64,000 nucleotides of DNA from Syngnathus acus (lineage: Eukaryota; Chordata; Actinopteri; Syngnathiformes; Syngnathidae): positions 9,030,039-9,094,038 of the forward strand of contig NC_051097.1 of NCBI RefSeq assembly GCF_901709675.1, given 5' to 3'. How positions within the stretch are numbered: the stretch's first letter is position 1; each line of letters begins with the position of its first letter. A model generated the notes under the pieces. The model did not search any database. It was given only the letters and a program-made list of their open reading frames with translations, and was not told where the DNA came from. This document shows, in pieces, positions 50,201-61,877 of the stretch. Made by a program: the position numbers and the translations under genes.

Positions 50201-53200
50201 GACCCTCGTTAAGCGCACCTGCGTGAAAAGTTTTAGCTACTTTCACGTTCCGCAGAAGCTAAAACTTTTCCCGCAGGTGCACTTAACGAGGGAAGCACAC
50301 GGACACTCCATTAGGTACACCGCCATTTTCAAGTGTACCTAATAACAGGCCACTTTATTAGGGAAATATCATGGTCAAAGGTCACAAGATCAAGCTCTAG
50401 TCCTCGGGGCCGCGTTCCAACATGTTTTCCAAGTGACCCTCGTTAAGCGCACCTGCGTGAAAAGTTTTAGCTACTTTCACGTTCCACAGGAGCTAAAACT
50501 TTTCCCGCAGGTGCATTTAACGAGGGAAGCACACGGACACTCCATTAGGTACACCGCCATTTTCAAGTGTACCTAATAACAGGCCACTTTATTAGGGAAA
50601 TATCATGGTCAAAGGTCACAGGTATCAAGCGCTAGCCCTTCGGGCCGCGTTCCAACATGTTTTCCAAGTGACCCTCGTTAAGCGCACCTGCGTGAAAAGT
50701 TTTAGCTACTTTCACGTTCCGCAGAAGCTAAAACTTTTCCCGCAGGTGCACTTAACGAGGGAAGCACACGGACACTCCATTAGGTACACCGCCATTTTCA
50801 AGTGTACCTAATAACAGGCCACTTTATTAGGGAAATATCATGGTCAAAGGTCACAAGATCAAGCTCTAGTCCTCGGGGCCGCGTTCCAACATGTTTTCCA
50901 AGTGACCCTCGTTAAGCGCACCTGCGTGAAAAGTTTTAGCTACTTTCACGTTCCACAGGAGCTAAAACTTTTCCCGCAGGTGCATTTAACGAGGGAAGCA
51001 CACGGACACTCCATTAGGTACACCGCCATTTTCAAGTGTACCTAATAACAGGCCACTTTATTAGGGAAATATCATGGTCAAAGGTCACAGGTATCAAGCG
51101 CTAGCCCTTCGGGCCGCGTTCCAACATGTTTTCCAAGTGACCCTCGTTAAGCGCACCTGCGTGAAAAGTTTTAGCTACTTTCACGTTCCGCAGAAGCTAA
51201 AACTTTTCCCGCAGGTGCACTTAACGAGGGAAGCACACGGACACTCCATTAGGTACACCGCCATTTTCAAGTGTACCTAATAACAGGCCACTTTATTAGG
51301 GAAATATCATGGTCAAAGGTCACAAGATCAAGCTCTAGTCCTCGGGGCCGCGTTCCAACATGTTTTCCAAGTGACCCTCGTTAAGCGCACCTGCGTGAAA
51401 AGTTTTAGCTACTTTCACGTTCCACAGGAGCTAAAACTTTTCCCGCAGGTGCATTTAACGAGGGAAGCACACGGACACTCCATTAGGTACACCGCCATTT
51501 TCAAGTGTACCTAATAACAGGCCACTTTATTAGGGAAATATCATGGTCAAAGGTCACAGGTATCAAGCGCTAGCCCTTCGGGCCGCGTTCTAACATGTTT
51601 TCCAAGTGACCCTCGTTAAGCGCACCTGCGTGAAAAGTTTTAGCTACTTTCACGTTCCGCAGGAGCTAAAACTTTTCCCGCAGGTGCACTTAACGAGGGA
51701 AGCACACGGACACTCCATTAGGTACACCGCCATTTTCAAGTGTACCTAATAACAGGCCACTTTATTAGGGAAATATCATGGTCAAAGGTCACAAGATCAA
51801 GCTCTAGTCCTCGGGGCCGCGTTCCAACATGTTTTCCAAGTGACCCTCGTTAAGCGCACCTGCGTGAAAAGTTTTAGCTACTTTCACGTTCCACAGGAGC
51901 TAAAACTTTTCCCGCAGGTGCATTTAACGAGGGAAGCACACGGACACTCCATTAGGTACACCGCCATTTTCAAGTGTACCTAATAACAGGCCACTTTATT
52001 AGGGAAATATCATGGTCAAAGGTCACAGGTATCAAGCGCTAGCCCTTCGGGCCGCGTTCCAACATGTTTTCCAAGTGACCCTCGTTAAGCGCACCTGCGT
52101 GAAAAGTTTTAGCTACTTTCACGTTCCGCAGGAGCTAAAACTTTTCCCGCAGGTGCACTTAACGAGGGAAGCACACGGACACTCCATTAGGTACACCGCC
52201 ATTTTCAAGTGTACCTAATAACAGGCCACTTTATTAGGGAAATATCATGGTCAAAGGTCACAGGTATCAAGCTCTAGTCCTTGGGGCCGCGTTCCAATAT
52301 GTTTTCCAAGTGACCCTCGTTAAGCGCACCTGCGTGAAAAGTTTTAGCTCCTGCGGAACATGAAAGTGACCAAAAACTTTTCACGCAGGTGCGCTTAACG
52401 AGGGTTAGGGTTAGGGTTGAAGTGGCCTGTTATTAGGTACACTTGAAAATGGCGGTGTACCTAATGGAGTGTCCGTGTGCTTCCCTCGTTAAGTGCACCT
52501 GCGTGAAAAGTTTTAGCTCCTGCGGAACGTGAAAGGAGCTAAAACTTTTCCCGCAGGTGCGCTTAACGAGGGTCACTTGGAAAACATGTTGGAACGTGGC
52601 CCCGAGGACTAGAGCTTGATCTTGGTGCCTTTGACCATGATATTTCCCTAATAAAGTGGCCTGTTATTAGGTACACTTGGAAATGGCGGTGTACCTAATG
52701 GAGTGTCCGTGTGCTTCCCTCGTTAAATGCACCTGCGGGAAAAGTTTTAGCTCCTACGGAACGTGAAAGTAGCTAAAACTTTTCACGCAGGTGCGCTTAA
52801 CGAGGGTCACTTGGAAAACATGTTGGAAGGTGCGCTTAACGAGGGTCACTTGGAAAACATGTTGGAACGCGGCCCCGAGGACTAGAGCTTGATCTTGTGA
52901 CCTTTGACCATGATATTTCCCTAATAAAGTGGCCTGTTATTAGGTACACTTGAAAATGGCGGTGTACCTAATGGAGTGTCCGTGTGCTTCCCTCGTTAAA
53001 TGCACCTGCGGGAAAAGTTTTAGCTCCTGCGGAACGTGAAAGTAGCTAAAACTTTTCACGCAGGTGCGCTTAACGAGGGTCACTTGGAAAACATGTTGGA
53101 ACGCGGCCCCGAGGACTAGCGCTTGATATCTGTGACCTTTGACCATGATATTTCCCTAATAAAGTGGCCTGTTATTAGGTACACTTGAAAATGGCGGTGT

Positions 53201-56200
53201 ACCTAATGGAGTGTCCGAGTGACGTCACTTGAGTGAACCGATTGTAAAGATTCAGTTCACTTTGAGAACTGGAATGCACATCACTAGTACAAAATAGTGC
53301 AGACGACGGTAGGCTTCCAGGTCAAAATAGCCGACTGGATAATGTCACGGGCTCTTACTCGGTAAGAACACGGTTCGATCCCAGGGGTGAGCATGTATGT
53401 AAATGTGCTTTTAAAGTGCAATTAACACTTTATTTATTCTCTTTTTTATTTTTTTTACCTCGTGTAGTGTACCTATTGAAGTGTCCATGAAGTGTACCTA
53501 CACATATTGTCACATAAAGCAGTTAACCAAATGTCTGATTTTTATGTTTTAATTGGCGAAGAAAAAAACAAGGAAGAAAACACCAGACAAGTTTTAACAT
53601 AAATGTTTATTTGAAAATAATAATATAAAAAGTAAATTTCAAACCAGCAATCTAATGTGAAATTGCAGTAGATATATTGGATAACAATATTTAGGCGTAT
53701 ATCTGCATACACGTTATTTAAAAACTACTACATGTTTTATAAAATCAAGATTACCCAAAGAGAAGCATAATCTCCCCGTTGTTGAATAACGGCGCATCCC
53801 TTCATGCAATAAAGTTAGCCGTTAGCTTGGAGAAAACGTGCATAAAACAAGTGGTGTTTCAGTGGGTGGTTCTTTCTTTCCTTGTTCTTTCTTTGTTCCT
53901 GCTTACATAGTTCACGCCAGGAGGGAGACGACGCAACACGTTCACTGACTGATCCGCTGATGGACGAGAAGACAGTTCACCCATTAACTCGTTCGCGAAC
54001 GGGAAAGTCACGATTCGTTCCCTCACTGATCCGTTCTCGCGATGAACTGGAAATGCATTCGTGAACTGGAAGAACGTCATTTTCTTCTTCGTTTTCATTT
54101 ACGGCGCGGTGGCACCAGCTTCAATGCGCATTACCGACACCTACTGGTTGAAGTCATATGAACTGAAAGTGATTCGTTCACTAACCCTAACCCTTGTATT
54201 TATATTCGCCAATCAAAACATAAAAATCAGACATTTGGTTAACTGCTTTATATGACAATATGTATATATATGTGTGTGTGTTTTACGTTGTTATATGAGT
54301 TGGTGTCTTAAAACATCAATGTCGGCACAACGTGTTGGCTGGTCTGGCAGCAATGCTGTCTGTCACTCACTCGTGAATTTTCGCGATCAACTAATCAGCA
54401 GCGAGCGATAGATGGAGGAGGGACTTTACGAGTCAGTGACGTAATTTCCCGTTAACGAACGAGACGAGTCAGTGACGCAACTTCCTGTTCAGAGTGTGTG
54501 TGTGTGTGTGTGTGTGGGGTGGACGATTCGTTGAACGATTCGTTTGAACGAATCTTTTGAATAGACTGATTCTAAAGATTCAGTTTACTTAAAAGAACTG
54601 GAATGCACATCACTAGTTGCTGTGTGCTTTTACTAACAGTGACACTATGACGGCTGTGGTGCCGTGAATGAAAAAAGGTTGCTGCCTTAATGCAATGCAA
54701 AGTCACTTGAATGTGATTGTTCACTTTGGACTCTTGCACTGATGTCAGGTAACAGAGTGTCTGTTCACCCGGTAACAGTGTGGATGAGTCACGATCTGCT
54801 CCCACAGCAGCTAACTATGACACATAGCGACACCTACACACACACTCACACACACACACGGCACAGCGCATCACGCAATCTGGCAAAACAACATCACGTC
54901 GAAGATGTATGCAAAGCTCAATCAGAGAAATGATTGTCCTCTTACTTTTTCGAGTCATTGGGAATAAGGATGGATGTGTGTATGTATGTATGTATGTGTG
55001 AATGTGATAGTGAATGTGAGTGTGTTAATGTGAGTGTGTTAATGTGAATGTGATTGTGAATGTGTGTGTCAATGTGTAAGTGTATGTGTACGTGTATGTA
55101 TGTATGTATGTATTTATGTATGTATGGATGTATGTATTTATGTGTGAATGTGAATGTGTGTTAATGTGTAAGTGTATGTATATGTGTATGTATGTATGCA
55201 TGGATGGAAGCAAGGATGGATGCATAAATGGATGGATGCATGGATGGATGGATGCAAGGATGAATGAATGAATGAATGAATGAAGACATGGATGTACGGA
55301 TGGATGGATGCATGGATGGATGCATGGACGGATGCATGGACGGATGCTTGGATGGATGCTTGGATGGATGCATGGACGGATGCATGAATGGAGGAATGAA
55401 TGAAAAAATTAACGAATGAATGAAGGAATGAATGAATGGATGGATCGATGGGTGGAAACAAGGATGGAAGCAAGGATAGAAGCAAGGATGCACGGATGGA
55501 TTTTTTTTCTCTTATGCTTTGACGATTGGCAAAACAACAAACTGACCGATGAACTCGATGGCCTCCAGAAACCAGCAGCTGATGTCTTCTTTGTGGTTGT
55601 CCTCCACGGGGATGCATTTGTACTGGTACGCTCCCTCAAAGTGGTTGGGACAGTCGGACGACACGTTGAGCAGCGCCGAGATGCCGATGGCGTCTAGGAC
55701 TTCCTTTTTGGAGGCGTGGAGAGCACTGCCCAGGTAGAGAAATGGGAGGATCTCAACAGGTCCAGCCTGGAATAAATCGGAATGACACTGCTGTTATTTC
55801 AAGGTTAAACTCGTACTTGTATCTCTAACCGGAGGGAACATGTCGGGCTGAAGGGGAGGGTGGGGTGAGGGGGGGGGGGGGGCTCAATGGGAAGCACAAA
55901 GAATTCTCTGTGTCCAACATTGGCGATCTCTCTACAGATGACTCGCATACAAGGGTGACTCCACTTATATATCGACTTAATCGCATTAGTCCCAGGAGTT
56001 GTACAAGTCATGTAAAGGGTCACTGAGTGCATGTGATTGACTTCTGTGAGAGAACATTGAGGAAATGTCAGCGGACCCGTCAATGATGCATTTGAGAAAA
56101 AAATATGTAATTATGTGGCGGAAAGCATGTGAAAGTTAGTTCCGTTTTATTTACTAGATGTGTGCGTCAAGTCTAATGTAATAACTGTTAAAGTCAGTTA

Positions 56201-57792
56201 TCATTTAAAAACAGGAAGTCAACAAATGAATTGATGCTTGTTTGTGGTTTGCTGGCTTTTCCATTTCATTCAAATTCCTCTGAAAACATATCGCCATGTT
56301 TTTTAAATACAGCTCGTAGCACGCAACCACATTTGGTAACATCAGCAGAAATATAATAATACTCTTTAGAAAGTCATAAATAAAATGATCCTCTATTATT
56401 AAAAATGTAATGATTGATGAAAAAAACAAAAGTTAAAAAAATGAACTATCATGATTTTATTTGTACGCAGCTAACAGCTAACCATGAATATTGTCAATCA
56501 AAATCAATCAAAGACAGCCAAAACGATTTTAAGATATAAGTTGATACTTTCTCATGGGCTTCAATTTTTCACGTGACCTTGTGAAATAAATGAAAAAAAG
56601 ACAATAGCAACAGCAATACAATTTTACTATATGAAAGCGGAAGTCCCCCCCCCTCTCTCCATTTATCATTGGATCTTTGGTTCCTATTGACGAGGCCCGT
56701 GTTGGCTTATGTCACCGCTGTCAGAGTCAGGAAGTGATCAATACCACTAAGAGATGTAATGTGAGGAAGAGGGGGGGGGGGAGGGGGCAAACTAGCTCAT
56801 CCTGTTTGTACGCCGCCACCGGAAGCTCCAAAAACGCCTCCACCTGACAGCGCAACCATGACTCTTTTCTTCAAAACGACACAGAGGCCCGATTGTCTCG
56901 GCTCGATACGGTCGTGTTCCGGGGGGGGGGAATCAAGCCGGGCCACATGTGACGGCGAGAGGCGCATGAAATCGACACAGACAAACAAAACAAGGCCCGG
57001 CGGGGTCACAGGAAGTCACGGCGGCGAGGAGAATAAGTGGTGAAGTGTGGCCGGGCCCGTTGCTGTCATAAGACAAATATCTCAACGGCACGGAAAGGAC
57101 GCCTTCCGACAGCTCCGAGGCTCGGCGAGCTTAACGGGCAAATTGACTCGGAATGAATGTGGGAAAGCAAACAGCGGTTGAGATGCCCTTGAGCAAGGCA
57201 AACAGACAACAGCTGCCGTTGTGTTTGAATTCAACTGCCACTTAAATGGAGTGTTTGTCTAAGTACTGGTTGCTGCTATTCATGTTGTTAGCACGGAATC
57301 TTTTTTTGAATATCACACAGAAGCGGCGGAATTAATTATTCGGGTGGAAAACCAGAAAAAGGTGTGCAGCTGGTTTTGCTATCGGGGTCAAGTGGGGGGC
57401 GGTGACTCACCAAATTAATCAAAAAATAGATTTAGCTGGCTGTCTGTATTATGAAAGATGAGACAAATTATCATCATCTCAGCTCTTACCTGATCGTGGT
57501 GCGGCGTCCCGCAGGATGAGCATGACGAGTCCACGCTGGACTGGCTTGTGAGCGGGGGCAAGGATTTGGTCTTTAAACAAAACTCGGGGTACTCGGAGAA
57601 GAACCGGTCGTAGCCACCTGGAAAGAAATTTTGAAATTCATCAGTCACTGTCATCACACATTAATATTATAATGCTATAAGAAATTGGGTCGCTCTCGGT
57701 CTTAAAAAGCACTGTGACCTCCCTACTCAAAATGATTCGTATTAATGCAAACTGACCGTACCATCCTCTGGTCTCATCATATGAACCGGAAG

Positions 57793-57823
<31 letters not shown>

Positions 57824-58975
57824 GCTGTGTTTTAAGGCATCTGTCACTTACACACACACACCAAAAATGCATCACAGCCTCAACATAGCAATGTAGGATG
57901 GACACTTACATTAAATCAAATGTTAAATTTGCGTTTCCCTTCTCTGGCTTTGTGTAGCATCAACGTAAGAGCATTACCTCATGCGCTTAGCAAGACAACT
58001 CTATGTGTGTGTGTGGGTGTGTGTTTGAAAAAAATAGGGAAACTAAATAGCAGGAGCACGAGAAGTAGCTTTAATGTGTGTGACTGTGCTGCAAAAAATC
58101 TTTAAAATATTATACAATTGACAATTATTTTTTTAATGTGTTCTGTTATTATGCACAAATAAAATTTTGAAACAAATGAGACGTTGGTAAATTCTTGATT
58201 CAATTATTGTTCAGATTTTTTTTAAATTATACAATTCACATTTATTTTTAGAATTTACAATACTGTAAGCAAAATAAGAATCAGACGGAGGGATGTGTCG
58301 AGCAGCTAAATTCTAACCACAATATAATCAAATAATACTGGAACGCATCAAAATGAATAGCGTTCACACTGTTAGAATTGATTTATCAAATTGTTTCCTA
58401 ATAGCATTAGTGAAATTGTGTTGCACTCTTTCTTCTGATGTTGACTCTCAACCAAAATGGTCGTATTCAAATGTTAATATTTCACTTGCTCGTCCATGAC
58501 CCATACATTATTCTGTATGAATAATCAATTCAAGTGGACGGCCTTTTGTTGACCCGATTTGTGAGAAAAGGTGCACTGCAAGCCAAATGGAACAGCTGTT
58601 CTCACCTTTGAGAAAATAGATGTGCGTGTCCGTGGAGTCCCCGCACAGCGCGTGCAGCACTAAACTGACGGTGCTGTCCTCCTTCACCGAGTCCGCGTCG
58701 GGCGTCCTCTCGTCGTACAGCACGACGGCCGAATACATCCCGGAGCGCAGGCGGGCCCGCACCTCGTCATCCCCGGCGAGTACCTGGTCCAGGCTCAGCA
58801 CGGAGCCCTTGGCCCTGCGGCGCACGATGGTGTTGCAGCGGGCGTTGACGGCTCCGCGGATGTGCCCAGCGCTGTAGGCGAGGAAGGAGCGGCAGTCGAG
58901 CAGCAGGCACCGGTTACCGTCTTCCTTCAGGAGCCGCTTGAGCACTGGGCAGTCCATCTCGCAAAGATCCTCCAT
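47246..58975 (-). CDS. dusp4: Dual-specificity phosphatase 4 (MAP kinase phosphatase-2), complete, 4 exons
   Basis: Minus-strand exons: 58975-58606, 57617-57490, 55766-55547, 47634-47246. Phases agree; 368 residues (human, from memory, about 394). Exon 1 encodes the rhodanese/CH2 domain with the basic kinase-interaction motif [11 protein letters not shown]. Exon 2 encodes the linker with SSCGTP. Exon 3 begins the phosphatase domain ([39 protein letters not shown]). Exon 4 has the catalytic loop [12 protein letters not shown] (Cys253, Arg259) followed by [17 protein letters not shown], and ends in [13 protein letters not shown]4 dephosphorylates Thr and Tyr of ERK/JNK/p38 in the nucleus as MAPK feedback. 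The start is the first ATG in frame (MEDLCEMDC, matching the human MEELREMDC region). Intron 3 is 7.9 kb and holds the foldback satellite. Confidence 0.95.
48655..48735 (-). other. tRNA-like segment in the foldback arms (copy in the other arm at 53325-53395)
   Basis: In minus sense it reads TAGCCGACTGG (A-box-like), then a short stem region, then GGTTCGATCCC, a consensus RNA polymerase III B box. The mirrored copy in the right arm has the same words. The anticodon arm does not fold as a normal tRNA, so this is a tRNA-derived fragment, not a tRNA gene. Confidence 0.4.
48838..53209. repeat. ~234-bp satellite array with 469-bp A/B higher-order structure and an orientation switch
   Basis: Forward units begin (word CATGGTCAAAGGTCAC) at about 48964, 49198, 49432, 49666, 49901, 50135, 50370, 50604, 50839, 51073, 51308, 51542, 51777, 52011 and 52246. 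The first three are type A (AAGATCAAGCTCTAGTCC). From 49666 types B (AGGTATCAAGCGCTAGCCC) and A alternate, giving a 469-base period. Near 52345-52420 the orientation flips, and three units run in reverse to 53209. Each unit holds a long hairpin (CCCTCGTTAA...AACGAGGG, with AAAAGTTTTAGCT / AGCTAAAACTTTT stems) and a second one (TTAGGTACAC...GTGTACCTAA). The 68-codon open frames in B units are by-products of the repeat. Confidence 0.92.
52400..52418 (+). repeat. Short telomere-type (TTAGGG) patch at the array switch point
   Basis: The word GAGGGTTAGGGTTAGGGTT replaces about 115 bases of the normal unit between the AACGAGGG end and the next AGTGGCCTGTTATTAGG, where the array has just changed orientation. 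Confidence 0.8.
54962..55500. repeat. Compound simple repeat: (TGTATG/TGTGAATG)n then (GGATGGATGCAT)n
   Basis: At 54970-55200 TGTATG, TGTGAATG and TGTGTTAATG words recur. At 55200-55500 GGATGGATGCATGGAC-type words recur. The array ends 47 bases before dusp4 exon 3 (its 3' side on the minus strand). Long His/Ser/Pro frames on the minus strand are translations of the repeat. Confidence 0.9.
55767..57489. other. dusp4 intron 2, noncoding
   Basis: No gene recognised. Contains G runs near 55870 and 56770 and a GC-richer patch at 56790-57150. Confidence 0.5.
57618..58605. other. dusp4 intron 1, noncoding
   Basis: Contains an (AC)n microsatellite at 57794-57822 and a second short one near 57850. 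Otherwise AT-rich with no coding signal. Confidence 0.5.
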
Positions 58976-59400
58976 TGCGGGGGTCGCTCGTGTAAGGGGC
59001 TGCTGTGCTTGCTGGTCTGCGGACTCTGCTGTGGCTGCTCGGTTCGCCTCTGGCTCCGGATCCCGCGTGGATTCCCACACGCCCCCAGCACCGCAGCTCC
59101 GCTCTTCTATGCGCGCATCTCGCCTCCCGTGGAGCTCATTGTTACCGCGACCCCCTCTTTCTGTCACTCTGGCTTTCTCTTCACGATCGTTTCGACTCTT
59201 TTCCTTTTTTTTTTTATGAATGAGGAGGATGGCGTCACGGCGGAGGTGACGTCATCCGCCTCGGCCAATCACGAGACAAGCAACCCCGGGCCCCCTTGCT
59301 CCCCTGCCGTCCATTCACAAAAAAGCAACGTATCAATGGAAGCGCACTCGATGGGGAAAATTGGACTTCGACGCCTGTCATGAAAATACGAGGAAACACC
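58976..59400 (-). promoter_or_regulatory. Probable dusp4 5' UTR and promoter region
   Basis: CpG-rich sequence directly upstream of the dusp4 ATG; about 190 bases are open in the coding frame but contain no ATG. A CRE-like half (GGTGACGTCATCC) is at 59246-59258, a plausible cAMP/stress-response site. The start site is not determinable by eye. Confidence 0.45.
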
Positions 59401-61339
59401 TCAGTTTGACAAACATAATGCTCACTTTCGATTGGCGCTGAGATACTAAACATGTCACAAATAATAAAATGCAAGCTACATCAGGATCATACAAACAACA
59501 CCAAGGGAAATAAAGGAATGGGGGGGGCCCCATTAGAAAGATTCATAATTCATGTCTTGGGAGCTTCCAATGACCCCAGCATTCCAATTTTGAGGTCAAC
59601 ATTGCAGTGCAGCTGTATGTCGTTTCGAAGGCAGGAAGCGGACACGTTTACGTGCGCGTTGTACGAGCAGGAGAGCAATTTGCATCTTTAGCTGAGTGCG
59701 CTCAGGTATTTGCGTGTTGATCTCATTTCCATGGTGCATTATGCAAAACCATGACGACGACTAAGTGCACAGGTGCCCATCTTCAACCCTGCAGCGTTTC
59801 CACTGCAGATAGTTTTACAGTTGCAGTAAAAACAATGTAAGAAGTCCTTGGTGGAAGTTTTCATTCATCACTCATTTAGCATTTTGATGATACTTTTGGA
59901 GGCCGTCGTTTATTTCCACCACTGACGCGCTCTGTGGCGCATTCAAATCTACTCCGGCATTGACCCTGGAGATGATGCGAGATGCTTACGTCAGGGAGCA
60001 TAAGTCACTTTTTAAAGCACTGAGAAATTGCAAAGCTGTGTCACTGCCATTGCCTATAAACTCTCCCTGAAATCCTGTTTACGCAGCCCAATTGGATTTT
60101 GATTGACCTTGTATCGCACATTATCCGGATATGCGTTTTACGGTGATGGAACGGACTGGCCGAGGGTTGATGAAGAGCAGGGGAGGGGAAGTAGACGACG
60201 GACATAGTAAGCGGCGATCACGTGTGCTGGGATTGTCGTTTCCATTAACACACGAAGGCACCGCGCCGCTTTACTACCGACACTAAATTATAGGCCGCAC
60301 GGGCGGGGATGCTGCAGCTGCCGTAGCAACAAGGGAGAGGTGAGGGAGGGGCGGAGACAACGGGTAGCCAGATTAGAGCCGATTGGTGCGGGGGAGACTC
60401 TGATGTCATCGCTCCCTCTACCCCCCCCCCCCCCCTCATCCATCCATTCATCCCCTCACGTCCGTAGCCCGCGTGCATGTGGTCATCCGTCAATACATCA
60501 AATGGGGAGGAGCGGGTTCCGATAGGCACACGTCACAGTTAGTAAATATCTCTTTCACTCCCTCTCCTTCCTTTCTGTGTGCTACAATTGCATGTTGTAG
60601 TGTCACATGAGAGTGGTGGTATTTCATTCATGAATAGAACACACATGCACAAAATCATCCACATCACATCATCGTTGGAAAAAGATGTATCAAAAAGTCT
60701 GCTACCTCAAAGATGTCAGAGAGAAAGCGTAATGCATCGTATTGTACAAAGAATTGCTTCTAATAATTTAATTACCTACAAGAGGCTGGAAAAAAAAAAA
60801 AGATCAGCTTAAGCACCCATACATGCTTTTTTTAAATATACTTGACGGCTTCAGCTTCTTTCACAAAGAAATGTGAATGCAGCCAACTTTTGTTATGTAA
60901 TTGTTACATAATCCTCCATATTGTTAAGACAGGCAACAGCCCATATTTTACAAGTGGATCGCTTGTTGGTGGTTTGCTGTGAAAAGATGATAATGGACTT
61001 CATCCTGCGTGGATCTAAAAATAGAAATCATAGAGGTCGTGACAGCATGTATTTTATTTTATTATTGATTATTTATTTTTTTTACAATTCCATGCATTGA
61101 ATGATATAAAATACAATTGTTGCAACTTGAGTCATGTCTGAAATGTCTCTATCCTGGGTGCTCAGTGCATTATGACTAAGTGGACAATTGTAATAATAGA
61201 ACAGAATGTACACTCAAATGTGAACGGTGTTTAGTCATTATGGCGACGTGAGTCACCTCCCAAGTACAAACAGTCATGTTCCTCCTCTGCATAGTCGCCA
61301 CCTCGACTGTCGAATCAACATCCAAGTTAATAGTGAATA
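59401..61339. other. Gene-free upstream DNA
   Basis: No coding region recognised. A GC-rich patch with a C run lies at 60240-60530; the rest is AT-rich unique-looking sequence. Confidence 0.45.
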
Positions 61340-61877
61340 CTAGGGGTGTAAATCGCGGGTTTTGTAACGATACGATATCATATCGATACAAAGAACCACA
61401 ATACGATATTTGCCGATATCTTAAAGCCTGCTGTGATTCATTCACGATACATCACGATATAGTGCTCTACGATCGATATAGAACAATATCCTGATTTATA
61501 ACAATTCATACGCAAAATCAACAAGGTGCTGCAAACTCTTTATTTAGGAAATTACAAAGTGCTTCCAAACGAATGACTTGAAGCCCAAAGGGGAGCAAAT
61601 TTCCTCGTCTTCTTGGACACTAGCCATAGCACCAGCCCAGGAGCCGCGTAGTTGTCGGCTCCCCTTTCACGTGCCTGCTCTGCTCACAACACAACACGCC
61701 GCGCACTGCTCCCGGAAAGAGGAACAATGAACTGGATTTCAAAATAAAGTCGCGTCTAATGTCCGAGGTCAAAAACGGGCGATATAGATCGATGTTTACG
61801 TTTAGCATCGATGCCAACAAATCGTAGAGCATTATATCGATTAATCGATGTGTATCGATGAATCGTTACACCCCTAG
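61340..61877. mobile_element. hAT-like MITE with CTAGGGGTGTAA terminal inverted repeats
   Basis: The left end CTAGGGGTGTAA (61340-61351) is the reverse complement of the right end TTACACCCCTAG (61866-61877). The interior is rich in ATCGAT/CGATATC words with no transposase frame. I see no matching 8-base target-site duplication; the right end abuts the TTAGGG-type satellite directly. Confidence 0.65.

Larger units (their letters stand above)
47826..54165. mobile_element. 6.3-kb foldback (long inverted repeat) element in dusp4 intron 3
   Basis: The left arm, 47826-48837, is the near-complete reverse complement of the right arm, 53210-54165. Example pairs: CAGTTCATATGAC at 47826 with GTCATATGAACTG ending at 54165; CTAGTGATGTGCATTCCAG near 48769 with its complement near 53270; GTGACGTCACT at both inner ends. 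Arms are ~0.95-1.0 kb and contain repeated CGTTCACGAACGAGT-type words. The interior (48838-53209) is a satellite array. No transposase frame is present. A partial extra copy of an arm segment lies at about 54196-54262 in the opposite sense to the right arm, and another CTAGTGATG-type end lies at 54583-54616, so the right flank is rearranged. Superfamily not determined. Confidence 0.8.

Noticed and set aside
49667-52218. Five forward (and one reverse) 68-codon open frames with nearly identical protein
   Set aside because: They recur every 469 bases because the B variant of the satellite unit happens to be open; they span a hairpin and have no domain or splice context.
55025-55617. His/Ser/Pro/Ile-rich frames of 66-159 codons on the minus strand
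   Set aside because: Translations of the GGATGGATGCAT and TGTATG simple repeats; the longest only overlaps dusp4 exon 3 in another frame.
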